Source: Paracoccus sp. C2R09 (GTDB lineage Bacteria; Pseudomonadota; Alphaproteobacteria; Rhodobacterales; Rhodobacteraceae). From it: a DNA stretch of 64,000 nt. The position numbers were made by a program, and so were the translations under genes. Positions within the stretch are counted from its first letter, which is position 1. Every line of letters begins with the position of its first letter. Shown here piece by piece: positions 1 to 10,584 of the stretch. The notes under the pieces were generated by a model. That model was not told the DNA's origin, did not search any database, and saw only the letters and a list, made by a program, of their open reading frames with translations. Location: contig NZ_JAHKQB010000001.1 of the NCBI RefSeq assembly GCF_018860625.1, positions 1-64,000 of the forward strand, given 5' to 3'.

Positions 1-58
1 AGGGAAGGTTAGCCGAAAACTCCAGTTTCAAACGGTCCAGTTTTCAGGGGGCAGAGCA
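1..58 (-). mobile_element. Probable end of an IS3-type insertion sequence, cut by the window edge
   Basis: Read on the minus strand, this stretch begins TGCTCTGCCCCCTGAAAACT and continues into a G/A-rich leader that runs off the window. From memory, this pattern (a CCCCTGAAAACTGGACC-type end followed shortly by orfA) resembles IS3-family elements of Rhodobacteraceae. No transposase codons lie inside the window, so the family is not proven. The call fits the low-G+C accessory patch that follows. Confidence 0.35.
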
Positions 59-306
59 AGTCCATTGGTGATACGCGCGCTGGATGAGCCCGTTGAGGAT
101 CGCAGGGTGGGCGATTGACCCTCCTTCCGAGGGGGGCCATAGTCGCAGAAGGCGAAAAGCCGGGGTTTCGGGAGATGATCGAAGAGCTGCCGAGTATCGT
201 CATATTGGCCAAATGTCGGCGGGACGCAATCGGTAGCCACTCCTTCTCCAACGGAATCTGCTGCGCGGAAACGAATAGAACTTGATGCTAAAAGTTGTCG
301 AACAGG

Positions 307-444
307 ATGGCACAAGCCATGGCCAGGACGGATCAGTCCGCCATGGACAAGAAGGCAAGCAATGCCGCTATCCAAGCAATCAAAATGGAAGGCGCTATTG
401 CCTTCATGCGCGACGGTGATGTCATCCGGTGCCCCGAACGCTGA
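307..444 (+). CDS. Small hypothetical protein (45 aa)
   Basis: This is a short open frame encoding a charged, soluble-looking peptide (starts MAQAMARTDQ, ends FMRDGDVIRCPER). An ATG four codons later could also serve as start, and no strong ribosome binding site is visible. Its last 26 bases overlap the start of the membrane-protein gene that follows, as coupled genes often do. I do not recognise it. It lies in the accessory patch beside the IS end and could be chance. Confidence 0.35.
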   Translation: MAQAMARTDQSAMDKKASNAAIQAIKMEGAIAFMRDGDVIRCPER

Positions 445-766
445 GCCCGTCTTACAAGGAAAGGCTCCGGTAAGGCCCGATCGTCTCTCGACGATCAACA
501 ATGCCCTGTCGGTCGGCAGTAAGCTGTCATTTACTGGCGGCTTCCTCGTCCTCGTCTGGTATTGCATATCCGAGGGCATCAGCTTCCCTGTTAAGAGCGT
601 ATCTCAGGCAGTAAGCACCTTTGCCGTCTCTTTTGTTCTGGTCATGCTAATCGGTGTGCTGACAGTTTACAGCTATATCGTTATTCAGCCTGTACTGTTC
701 ATTCGAGATGGCGTTCAGAGACGGAAAAATGGCGGGCGTTTTTGGGTCGCAGGTTTCGACGCTTAG
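419..766 (+). CDS. Hypothetical membrane protein, first part of a gene split by an in-frame TAG
   Basis: The product is 115 aa from this ATG; an ATG 19 codons upstream is also in frame. It has a soluble N-terminus and two hydrophobic segments, about residues 40-58 and 68-97, the second rich in V, L and I. The frame ends in TAG at 764-766. The same frame then stays open with a further membrane-like segment into the next feature, so the two are probably halves of one interrupted gene. No family recognised. Confidence 0.45.
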   Translation: MSSGAPNAEPVLQGKAPVRPDRLSTINNALSVGSKLSFTGGFLVLVWYCISEGISFPVKSVSQAVSTFAVSFVLVMLIGVLTVYSYIVIQPVLFIRDGVQRRKNGGRFWVAGFDA

Positions 767-814
767 TTTAAGTTTGCAATCGGATTATTATTTGGATCAC
801 TTCTGATAGCGGGA

Positions 815-1342
815 GTGGCAATGACTTGGCAGTCAGTTGACGGTCCAGATTTGCTTTTGGGTGCGGTTGCGATCTGTGGAACTGGAGTGATGCTACATCT
901 CCTTGTTGAATCGCCGAACGGATCTCGCCCAATCGAATTTATGATGATGGCACCCGTGATCATCTTGCTTCTGCTAATGATGGCGTTTGGGGGATCGCTT
1001 ATTACGAGCTCGATGATAGCTTTGGGCATCCGCTCAAAGCCGGGCCAACTGGTCACCATCACCTCAAGTTCTCATGAGCAAATTCAGGCGCTGGCTACTG
1101 CAGAGGCTCTTACGGTAAAGGCCGAGCAGATCGACGAAGACCAATGGCTTTATCCGACAGCAACCGTGCTTTGGAGCGGGCTGGGCGGGCCAGCCACAGT
1201 CAAGTTCGAAGGCGAACGCCATGATTTGCGCATGACCCTGCCCGAGGCCGACATACGAATTTCATCAATTGAATTACGTAGAGAAATGCCAATCATGGCG
1301 CCATTCGCGAGAACTGTTGATACCAACCCTGCCAGCCAATGA
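815..1342 (+). CDS. Hypothetical membrane protein, second part of the split gene
   Basis: The product is 175 aa if translation restarts at this GTG. The frame is open back to 767, directly after the TAG that ends the previous feature, and the skipped codons encode a good hydrophobic helix (FAIGLLFGSLLIAGVA) that a GTG start would cut. Further membrane segments lie near residues 13-30 and 43-68, followed by a soluble C-terminal half. No conserved motif recognised. Either a separate restart gene or the 3' half of a pseudogene. Confidence 0.45.
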   Translation: MAMTWQSVDGPDLLLGAVAICGTGVMLHLLVESPNGSRPIEFMMMAPVIILLLLMMAFGGSLITSSMIALGIRSKPGQLVTITSSSHEQIQALATAEALTVKAEQIDEDQWLYPTATVLWSGLGGPATVKFEGERHDLRMTLPEADIRISSIELRREMPIMAPFARTVDTNPASQ

Positions 1343-1574
1343 TTGCGCTGCCTTGGGCCTGATGAGTTTGTCGTTGCCGGTACCACGGCCGGTAAGAGAG
1401 GTCATGGCGCAATAGGCCCAATTCGCGCGCAGAAACCGGCTGTTTCCGTATGGGGCGCGGTATCTGACTGATGCGCGGGCGGAGGCATGATATTGACAGG
1501 TTTGCCATCCGACCATGGCCGGATGGCAGAGTATGCCGCCAGTAAGCATGCACACGCGGTCCATTCGATTTTCA

Positions 1575-1790
1575 TCAAGGCAATGAGGCAGCATTCTTCC
1601 GGTGCTGCTTCAGCTCATGCAATCTCAGGCAGATGCTGCGTTTTCTGTGTACCAGCCGATGGCAGTTCGCGCATAGCATAACAAAGCCCTTCAACGGGAC
1701 AGTCTGAATTCCTCCGGTTTTGAGAATAGGGACGACGTGGTGGGCCCGGTCAGGTTCCTGGCGCTGCGTAAGCAGCCGCACCAGGGTCAC
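1575..1790 (-). pseudogene. HNH endonuclease remnant
   Basis: The 71-residue frame carries the core of an HNH nuclease: AHHVVP around residues 16-21, then LCANCHRLVHR at 39-49, with the Cys-x2-Cys zinc ligands, Asn and His residues in the expected order. The N-terminal region that normally precedes the HNH fold is missing, and no matching frame is visible upstream. It looks like a truncated remnant, though a stand-alone mini-HNH protein is possible. It sits between the split membrane gene and imuB, in accessory-looking DNA. Confidence 0.55.
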
Positions 1791-1927
1791 GGTGCTTCCT
1801 TTTCAGCAAAGCGGCTTTTCCTCGGCACGTCCGCTCCTACCAGGTAAGCAAGATCTCCACTGAACCAAGGGGCGTTCCCGGAGGGCAGGTCGGGGACTCG
1901 ACAAATGTCGGGTCCTGCGAATAACAA

Positions 1928-1942
1928 GAACAAATAGTGAAC
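1928..1942 (+). promoter_or_regulatory. LexA (SOS) box upstream of imuB
   Basis: The sequence GAAC-AAATAGT-GAAC matches the alphaproteobacterial LexA site GTTC-N7-GTTC read on the other strand. It ends 10 bases before the imuB start codon, next to the GGTGGGG ribosome binding site, so bound LexA would block transcription of imuB-dnaE2. Motif and spacing are seen directly; function is inferred. Confidence 0.75.
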
Positions 1943-1952
1943 AGGTGGGGCG

Positions 1953-3419
1953 ATGAGACAAGGAGTGCCAAGGCAGATCATCAGCATGTGGTTTCCCCGG
2001 CTGTCATCGGACCGGGCGCTGCGGGGGTGTCGGACGGATGGACCCTTCGCGGTGACGTCGAAGCGGAACAATGCGGAACGCATCCATTGCCTGAACCAAG
2101 CGGCCGAGGTGGTGGGGCTGCATCGTGGGATGAGCTTTGCCGATGCGCGCGCCTTCTGCCCCGAACTGGTGAGCAGGCCCGGATGTCCCGACGCGGATGC
2201 GCGTTTTTTGGAGGCGCTGCGACGTCATGCGACGCGCTATTGCCCCTGGGTGGGGCTGGATGGATCGGACGGCCTGGTTCTGGACATCACGGGCTCGGTC
2301 CATCTGTGGGGTGGACCGGAGGGGCTGCTGGCAGAAATGCGCGACTGGGCCGGGCGTGCAGGGATCGAGCTGGCGACAGGTCTGGCGCATTCGCGCGGGG
2401 CGGCCTGGGGGCTTGCGCGCTTCGGGCGTCCGGGCTGCGGGATCGCGGATCTGCCGGTCGAGGCGCTGCGGTTGGATCAGGGCGATATCGTGGCCCTGCA
2501 GCGGCTGGGCATCCGGGACGTTGCGGGGCTGCAGGCGGTTCGGCGCGGGCCCGTGGCGCGGCGGTTGGGGCGGCAAGTGCTGATGCGGCTGGACCAGCTG
2601 ACAGGCGATCTGCCCGAACCCGTCACCCCGAAGGCCGAGGCCCCTCATTTCGGCATCCGTCTGACCCTGCCCGAACCGATCGGGCTGGTGGACGATCTGC
2701 GGATGGCGATCGAAAGGCTGCTGGACGGGCTCTGTGACAAGTTGAAGGCGCATGAGGCCGGGGCCCGACAGGTGACCGCGATCCTGCGGCGGGTGGATCA
2801 CGGCAGCCAGGAGATCGCGCTGCGACTGGCCACGCCCATGCGCGATGCGCAGGCCATCCTGCCCTTGTTCGATCTGCGCCTGGGCGAGGTCGATGCAGGC
2901 TTCGGGATCGACCGGGTCAGGCTGGTGGCCGATCAGGTCGAGCATCTGCCGCTGCGCCAGATCGGCGGGCTGGCCGAAGGTGCGGACAATCTGGGGGTGC
3001 TGATCAGCAGGCTGGGCACGCGGCTGAGCCTGGAGGCCGTGCAGCATTTCGCGCCGGGTGACAGCCACACGCCCGAACGGGGCTTTGCCGTCCTGCCGGC
3101 GGGGGGGCACCCGGTCCTGCCGCAGATCGGTCCCCCGCGCCCGGCCCGGCGCCCGCGTCCCATCCGGCTGTTCGCACCCGAGCCGCTGGAGGGAAGCGGC
3201 AATGCCCCGCCCGCCCGGTTCCGCTGGCGCGGCGTTCCCGTGACGGCCGAACGCGCCGAGGGCCCCGAGCGGCTGACCCCCGAATGGTGGCGCGAAGACG
3301 TGGCCGTCCAGCCCGGTCTGCGCGATTACTGGCAGGTGGAAACGGACGAAGGACGGCGCCTGTGGCTGTTCCATGCCCCGCGCGAGATGGCGTGGTTCGT
3401 GCAGGGCGAATTCGGATGA
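1953..3419 (+). CDS. imuB: ImuB, Y-family polymerase-like mutagenesis protein
   Basis: ImuB is a catalytically inactive Y-family polymerase relative that links DnaE2 to the sliding clamp during SOS mutagenesis. The 488-aa product has the family's N-terminus (MWFPRL around residues 12-17, where active Y polymerases carry a catalytic Asp) and the LDITGSVHLWGG segment near residue 110. A long Arg/Pro-rich C-terminal region follows, consistent with the ImuB tail that binds clamp and DnaE2. A good Shine-Dalgarno, GGTGGGG, precedes the ATG. Its stop overlaps the dnaE2 start (ATGA). The usual upstream partner imuA is absent; a LexA box takes its place. Confidence 0.9.
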   Translation: MRQGVPRQIISMWFPRLSSDRALRGCRTDGPFAVTSKRNNAERIHCLNQAAEVVGLHRGMSFADARAFCPELVSRPGCPDADARFLEALRRHATRYCPWVGLDGSDGLVLDITGSVHLWGGPEGLLAEMRDWAGRAGIELATGLAHSRGAAWGLARFGRPGCGIADLPVEALRLDQGDIVALQRLGIRDVAGLQAVRRGPVARRLGRQVLMRLDQLTGDLPEPVTPKAEAPHFGIRLTLPEPIGLVDDLRMAIERLLDGLCDKLKAHEAGARQVTAILRRVDHGSQEIALRLATPMRDAQAILPLFDLRLGEVDAGFGIDRVRLVADQVEHLPLRQIGGLAEGADNLGVLISRLGTRLSLEAVQHFAPGDSHTPERGFAVLPAGGHPVLPQIGPPRPARRPRPIRLFAPEPLEGSGNAPPARFRWRGVPVTAERAEGPERLTPEWWREDVAVQPGLRDYWQVETDEGRRLWLFHAPREMAWFVQGEFG

Positions 3420-6400
3420 CGGAACTGGATGCCAAGGGAACGGGTGTGTCCGCCGAGGGTAAGGCCGATCCGACGAAAGGTCCGGCGTCCGGCAAGGGGC
3501 CGCGCCCGGCGGGGCATCGAGCCCCGCCGGGCGCGCTCGGGGGCGATGCCCCCTCGGGGGGCTATGCCGAACTGTGTGTCACGACGAATTTCACGTTCCT
3601 GCGGGGCGCATCGCATCCCGAGGAGCTGATCCTGCGCGCGGTCGAGCTGGGGCTGGCAGGCATCGCCATCACCGACCGCAATTCGCTGGCGGGCGTCGTG
3701 CGGGCCCATTCGGCGCTGAAGGCGCTGGAGAAGGAGGTCGTCGAAGGGTTGCGCGTGCGTTCGACCATCCGCATCGACACCTCGTCCCGGCAGGAGGTGG
3801 GCAGGGCGGTGGACCTGCCACGGCCCGTGGCCGAAAGCCTGCCACGGCTGATCGTGGGATGCAGGCTGGTGCTGCGCGACTGCCCGGTCGAATGGGTCGC
3901 GCTGCCCACGGACATCGCCGCCTATCGCCGCCTGTCGCGACTGCTGAGCATCGGCAAGCAGCGCGCGCCCAAGGGGGAATGCCACCTGGACCTTGCCGAT
4001 CTGCAGGAATGGTGCCGGGGCATCATCCTGATCGCCCTGCCGCCAGATGATCTTGCGACTGCCGAAGGCCCTGTCCTGCGGATGCAGCGACGGTTTCCGG
4101 GCAATGTCTTCCTGGGGGCGGTTCCGCGCTATGACGGGTCGGACAGGGCATGGATGGCCGCCTGCGCCCGCATGGCCTTCGCCACATCGGCCCCGATGGT
4201 CGCGGTGGGCGACGTGCTGATGCACCGGGCCAATCGCAGGCAGCTGGCCGATGTGCTGACCTGCCTGCGCCATGGCATCACCATCGACGAGATCGGCACC
4301 CGTGCGCTGCCCAATGCCGAACACCGCCTGAAGGGCGCGCGCGACATGGGGCGGCTGTTCGTGGATTATCCCGCCGCGATGACCCAGACGCTGCGCATCA
4401 TGGCGCGTTGCCATTTCGACCTGTCCCAGCTTGCCTACAACTATCCCGACGAGATCGCGAAAGACGAGACCCCGCAGGCCCGCCTGGAGCGGCTGGTCCA
4501 CGAGGGGATCGCCAACCGTTACCCGCAGGGGCCCGGCCCGCGGGTCCGGGCGCTGGTCGCGCGCGAGCTGGATCTGGTCGCGGACCTGAACTATGCCGCC
4601 TATTTCCTGACGGTCCACGACATCGTGGCCGAGGCCCGCCGTCGGGGCATCCTCTGCCAGGGGCGCGGATCTGCCGCCAATTCGATCATCTGCTATCTTC
4701 TGGGGATCACCGACGTGTCGCCCGACATGATCGGCATGGTGTTCGAACGCTTCATTTCCAGGCACCGCGGAGAGCCGCCCGATATCGACGTCGATTTCGA
4801 ACACGAGCGCCGCGAGGAGATCATCCAGTGGATCTATGACCGCTATGGCCGCCACCGGGCGGGGCTGTGCGCGACGGTGATCCATTTCCGCAGCCGCGCC
4901 GCCATCCGCGAGGTGGGCAAGGTGATGGGCCTGTCCCAGGACGTGACCGCGCGGCTGTCGGGCGACATCTGGGGGCTGTCCAATGGCGGGGCCGACCCGG
5001 ACCGCGTGCGCGCGCTGGGGCTGAACCCCGACGATCACCGCCTGTCGCTGACGCTGGGCCTGATCCGCCAGATCGTCGGTTTCCCGCGCCACCTGTCCCA
5101 GCATGTCGGCGGCTTCGTCATCACGCAGGACCGCCTGGACGAGATGTGCCCGATCGAGAATGCCGCGATGGAGGGGCGCACGGTCATCGAATGGGACAAA
5201 GACGATATCGACGCGCTGCATATCCTCAAGGTGGACGTGCTGTCGCTGGGGATGCTGACCTGCATCCGCAAGGGGTTCGACCTGCTGCGCCGTCACGGTG
5301 GCCCGGACCTGACCCTGCATTCCGTCCCGCAAGAGGACGCCCCCACCTATGGGATGCTGCAGCGCGCCGATGCGGTGGGCGTCTTCCAGGTCGAGAGCCG
5401 TGCGCAGATGAACTTCCTGCCGCGGATGAAGCCCGCGACCTTCTACGACCTGGTGATCGAGGTGGCCATCGTGCGCCCCGGCCCGATCCAGGGGGGGATG
5501 GTCAAGCCCTATATCCGCCGCAGGCAGGGGCTGGAGGCCCCCGAACCCTTCGGCCCCGAACTGGAAAAGGTGACGGCCAAGACGCTGGGCGTGCCGCTGT
5601 TTCAGGAACAGGCCATGCAGATCGCCATCGTGGGGGCCGGATATACCGCCGAAGAGGCCGACCGCCTGCGCCGTTCGCTGGCATCCTTCCGGCGCATGGG
5701 GACCATCGGCGAACATCGCGACCGCTTCGTGCAGGGGATGATCGGCAACGGTTACCCCCGCGAGGTGGCCGAACAGTGCTTCACCCAGATCGAGGGCTTT
5801 GCCGATTACGGCTTTCCCGAAAGCCATGCGGCGGCCTTCGCGATGCTGACCTATGTCTCGGCCTGGTTCAAATGCCACCATCCGGCGGTCTTCGCCTGCG
5901 CGCTGCTGAATTCGCAGCCGATGGGCTTCTATGCGCCGGCCCAGATCGTGCGGGACCTTCGCGATCACGGCATCGAGGTGCGGCCGATCTGCGTGAACCA
6001 TTCCGAATGGGACTGCACGCTGGAACCCCGGCATGACGGGTCGCTGGCGCTGCGGCTGGGCTTTCGCCAGATCAAGGGTTTCCGACAGGAGGATGCCGAC
6101 TGGATCGCGGGCGCGCGCGGCAACGGCTATCCCGACCCCGAGAGCATCTGGCTGCGGGCGGCCATCGCGCCCAGGGTCCTGGAGCGGCTGGCCGAGGCCG
6201 ATGCCTTCGCGGGCATGGGGCTGGGGCGTCGCGACGCGCTGTGGCATGCCCGCGCGATCAGATCGCCCAAGCCCCTGCCGCTGTTTTCGGACCCGATGGA
6301 CGGAGAGGGCATCCGAGAACCCGAGACGATCCTGCCCCATATGCATCTGGGCGAGGAGGTGGTCGAGGATTACGTCTCGACCCGGCTGACCCTGCGCGCG

Positions 6401-6873
6401 CACCCGATGGAGCTGCTGCGCCCGCGCCTGACGGGGCTGACGCGCAACGACCTGCTGGGGCAGGGGCCGCTGCGCACCGTCTCGGTCTGCGGGCTGGTCA
6501 TCACCCGGCAGCGGCCCGGCACGGCATCCGGGGTGATCTTCCTGACGCTCGAGGACGAGACGGGCGTGTCGAACGTGGTGGTCTGGCCCAAGGTCTATGA
6601 ACGCTTCCGCCAAGAGGTGATGGGCGGCCGCCTGCTGCGCGTCACGGGCCGCATCCAGCGCGAGGGGATCGTCGTCCACCTGATCGCGGACCGGATCGAG
6701 GACATGTCGGACCGGCTGGTCGAACTGGGTCACCCGCTGGAGGCGCAGGTGGGGCAGACGCTGTCGCAATCGGACGATGCGCCCCGCAAGGGCCAGCATT
6801 CAGGCCGGGGAAAGGGTGCCCCGGCCATGCATCCCAGGGACCAGGCGCGACGCCTGTTCCCCAGTCGCGATTT

Positions 6874-6880
<7 letters not shown>
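3416..6880 (+). CDS. dnaE2: Error-prone DNA polymerase DnaE2
   Basis: DnaE2 is the C-family polymerase that extends past lesions in SOS-induced mutagenesis. The product is 1154 aa. The PHP domain opens at residue 50 ([20 protein letters not shown]), the palm motif PDIDVDFE lies near 455-462 with its catalytic Asp residues, and an OB-fold follows near residue 1020. Start choice: the ATGA overlap with imuB. That gives about 49 non-conserved residues before the PHP domain, where relatives begin almost at once; the extra segment is encoded largely by two perfect palindromes. The 3' end overlaps uxuA by 7 bases tail to tail. No intein seen. Confidence 0.95.
3501..3553. repeat. Two adjacent perfect palindromes inside the 5' end of dnaE2
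   Basis: The first has 15-bp arms, CGCGCCCGGCGGGGC and its complement, around a 5-base loop (3501-3535). The second has 6-bp arms, GGGGGC/GCCCCC, around GAT (3539-3553). They resemble the G+C-rich palindromic repeats common between Rhodobacteraceae genes, here read in frame as a Pro/Gly/Ala linker. Seen directly; the repeat-family link is inference. Confidence 0.7.
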
Positions 6881-8028
<1,148 letters not shown>

Positions 8029-8046
8029 TTCAATATCTCCGTCAAA

Positions 8047-8787
8047 TCAAAGCGCCTGCCGGGCGCGTGCGGTCGAGAAAAGATAGCCGTCGAAGGACGG
8101 ATCGTCGGGGTCGGACAATTGCATCAGCGTCGCGCTGACATTGCCGATATGGTCGCTCATGGCCTTGCGGGCGCGCATGCTGTCGCGGGCGCGCAGGGCG
8201 TCCAGGATTTCCTGGTGATCGTCCAGCCAGCGATTGCGATAGGCGTGATCGAAGATGCGGCTGTGCAACTGCGCCCACATGCGGCTGCCGCGACGGCGGT
8301 CCCACAGGTCGGTCACGGTGCCGACCAGCACGCCGTTCTGCGTCGCCTCGGCGATCAGCAGGTGAAAGCGTCGGTCGCCCGAGTAATCGTCGCTGCCGCC
8401 CTCGATGTTGCGGCGTTCCTGGTCCAGCGCATCGCGCATGGCGGTGATGTCGGCCTTGGTCACGGTGGCCGCGGCCAGACCGGCGACCGCGCTTTCGATC
8501 ACCATGCGCGCCTCCAGCAGCTCGAACGGGCCGATATCGTCGACCGACACGGTCGCGGGGGCCGCAGGCTCCATCAGGTAGATCCCCGAGCCCTGGCGCA
8601 CCTGCACCAACCCCTCGACTTCGAGCATGATGATCGCGTCGCGCACCAGGCTGCGGCCCACGTCCAGGCGCAGCGCGATCTGGCGTTCGGTCAGCAGGCG
8701 GTCGCCGGGGCGGAACCCTTCGGCCCGGATCAGGTCGCGCAATTCGGCGGCGACATCCTGGTATCGGCGCTGGGGGGTGACGCTCAT
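8047..8787 (-). CDS. GntR-family (FadR/FCD subfamily) regulator, probable UxuR type
   Basis: This is a 246-aa repressor with an N-terminal winged helix (residues 8-75, with TERQIALRLDVGRSLVRDAI as the recognition region) and a C-terminal all-helical FCD ligand domain. Its ATG overlaps the stop of the beta-glucuronidase gene by 4 bases, and uxuA follows directly. In FCD regulators of hexuronate operons the ligand is typically fructuronate or a related acid; that is family knowledge, not shown here. The likely operator is the UxuR-like site between the divergent TRAP genes. Confidence 0.88.
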   Translation of the reverse strand: MSVTPQRRYQDVAAELRDLIRAEGFRPGDRLLTERQIALRLDVGRSLVRDAIIMLEVEGLVQVRQGSGIYLMEPAAPATVSVDDIGPFELLEARMVIESAVAGLAAATVTKADITAMRDALDQERRNIEGGSDDYSGDRRFHLLIAEATQNGVLVGTVTDLWDRRRGSRMWAQLHSRIFDHAYRNRWLDDHQEILDALRARDSMRARKAMSDHIGNVSATLMQLSDPDDPSFDGYLFSTARARQAL

Positions 8788-10568
8788 GCCTTGCCCGCCG
8801 CCCGCTGGGCATAGAAATCGGCCAGGATGGCGAAGGCCTGCTTGCGGGTGGTCTTGTCGGCGGCGATCAGCCCCTTGCGGTTCCAGCCACGCTGGAAGAT
8901 GCCCTGACGCCGTTCGGTCCGGAAATCATAGAGGATCCAGGGCGACATGCCCTTGACGTAATCCAGCTTCGACAGCGTCGCGATCTGCTTGCGATAGATC
9001 TCGGCCTGGTAGGCTTCCGAGAACAGGCCGGTCTTGGGGCCCTGCGGCGTGATGTCGGCATCCGCGCCGGTTTCGGAAATCACCACGGGGCGGTCGGGGT
9101 CGGAATTGCGGCCGATCTTTTCAAGATCGTCGAAATCCTCGTCGTACCAGCCGTAATATTCGTTGATCCCGATGATATCGAGATGTTCGGCCAGCCTGTC
9201 CTCGATCTTCAGCGTGTTGTGGTTGATCAGGCAGGCTGCCGCGATCAGGCGGGTCGGGTCCATCCTGCGGGCCAGCGCCGCCAGGTCGGACATGAAGTCC
9301 AGCCGTGCGTCCGTATCGGGGTTCTCGTTGCCGACCGACCAGATCACGACGGATGCGCGGTTGCGGTCGCGGCGGACCAGCTCGGCCAGCTGGTTGCGGG
9401 CATCGGCCTGCGTGGCGGGATTGGCGAAGTCGATCGCCCAATAGACCGGGATCTCGGCCCAGATCAGGATGCCACGCTCATCCGCCATGCGCGAGGCGTC
9501 CTCGTGATGGGGATAATGCGCCAGCCGCATGAAGTTGCAGTTCAGCGCCTTGGCGTGGTCGAAGCGGCGGGTCAGGTCGTCGTGGTTCGTGACCTTGCCC
9601 AGCTTCTCGTCGTCTTCGTGGACCGCGATGCCGCGCAGCCAGATCGGGCTGCCGTTCAGCAGGATCTCGGTCCCGCGGCGTTCGATCTGGCGGAAACCCA
9701 CGCGGTCCGTCACGCGGTCGGGGCCCGCGGTCAGTTCGACGTCATACAGATGCGGGTCGTCGGTGGACCACAGACGCGGTTCGGCCGGGATCTCGACCAC
9801 GGCGCGGCCATCGGTCAGGGGGATCGTGCGGTCGATCAGGCCCTCGATGCGCAGATGCGCCTCGGTCGCGCCCTCGACCTCGATCTCGGCGCGGATCAGG
9901 TCGTAACGGCCCGGCGCCAGCGTCACGAACAGGTCGCGGATGACGGTGCGCGGGGTGCGATACAGCGATACCTCGCGGTAGATGCCGCCATAGTTGAACC
10001 AGTCGGTGTTCTGCATCGGCAGGCGGTCGGGGCGGCGGCGGTTGTCCACGAACAGCATCAGCCAGTTGCGGCCTTCGCGGACGTGATCCGTCAGTTCGAC
10101 GAAGAATGGCGTCGAGGCCCCCAGGTGGTTGCCCAGATATTCGCCGTTCAGGAACACCTTGCAGTCATAGCTGGCAGCCCCGATGCGCAGGAACAGCCGG
10201 CCGTCCGGGTCGGGTTCGATATCCAGCGGGCGCGTGTACCAGGACCCGCCTTCGAAGAAATACCAGCGGTCCTGCAGCATCTGCCAGTTGGACGGCACCG
10301 GCACGGTCTCGCCCATATGGGGATCGTAGTCCCAGGGCTCGATCCGGTCGGCGGGATCGCCGGGCTGCATGGCGAACCATTTCTGGCGCAGCCCGGTATC
10401 CAGCAGATCGACGCAGAAGTTCCAGTCCCCGTCCAGCGATCGCGCATCGCGCCCGCCGGTGAAGATCATCCCCTGCGCCGTCAGATCGCGCCTGTCATAG
10501 GCGCGATCATAGGCTTCGTCATGCAGGGCCGCCAAGGCATTCTCGGCCAGATCCGAACGTTCGAGCAT
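8784..10568 (-). CDS. uidA: Beta-glucuronidase (glycoside hydrolase family 2)
   Basis: The enzyme hydrolyses beta-D-glucuronides to free glucuronate. The 594-aa protein has the GH2 order: jelly-roll sugar-binding domain, immunoglobulin-like domain, TIM barrel. The acid/base Glu is E415 in SVGNEN and the nucleophile is E499 in VISETGAD. Residues 563-566 read NRKG, the NxKG signature by which beta-glucuronidases recognise the uronate carboxylate and which beta-galactosidases lack. No signal peptide is visible, so it acts in the cytoplasm on imported glucuronides. It lies 16 bases after the TRAP binding-protein gene and overlaps the GntR gene by 4 bases. Confidence 0.88.
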   Translation of the reverse strand: MLERSDLAENALAALHDEAYDRAYDRRDLTAQGMIFTGGRDARSLDGDWNFCVDLLDTGLRQKWFAMQPGDPADRIEPWDYDPHMGETVPVPSNWQMLQDRWYFFEGGSWYTRPLDIEPDPDGRLFLRIGAASYDCKVFLNGEYLGNHLGASTPFFVELTDHVREGRNWLMLFVDNRRRPDRLPMQNTDWFNYGGIYREVSLYRTPRTVIRDLFVTLAPGRYDLIRAEIEVEGATEAHLRIEGLIDRTIPLTDGRAVVEIPAEPRLWSTDDPHLYDVELTAGPDRVTDRVGFRQIERRGTEILLNGSPIWLRGIAVHEDDEKLGKVTNHDDLTRRFDHAKALNCNFMRLAHYPHHEDASRMADERGILIWAEIPVYWAIDFANPATQADARNQLAELVRRDRNRASVVIWSVGNENPDTDARLDFMSDLAALARRMDPTRLIAAACLINHNTLKIEDRLAEHLDIIGINEYYGWYDEDFDDLEKIGRNSDPDRPVVISETGADADITPQGPKTGLFSEAYQAEIYRKQIATLSKLDYVKGMSPWILYDFRTERRQGIFQRGWNRKGLIAADKTTRKQAFAILADFYAQRAAGKA

Positions 10569-10584
10569 GGCGTCCCCCCCTTCC

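Noticed and set aside
28..579. Minus-strand frame of 183 codons at the left edge
   Set aside because: It crosses the IS end and overlaps two plus-strand frames with better features; its translation has no recognisable pattern and is rich in Ser, Pro and Arg as expected for a shadow frame.
2004..3374. Long minus-strand frame opposite imuB (and a similar one opposite dnaE2, 3326-6799)
   Set aside because: Long antisense frames are common in G+C-rich coding DNA. The translations are rich in His, Gln, Arg and Asp without motifs, while the plus strands encode clear ImuB and DnaE2.
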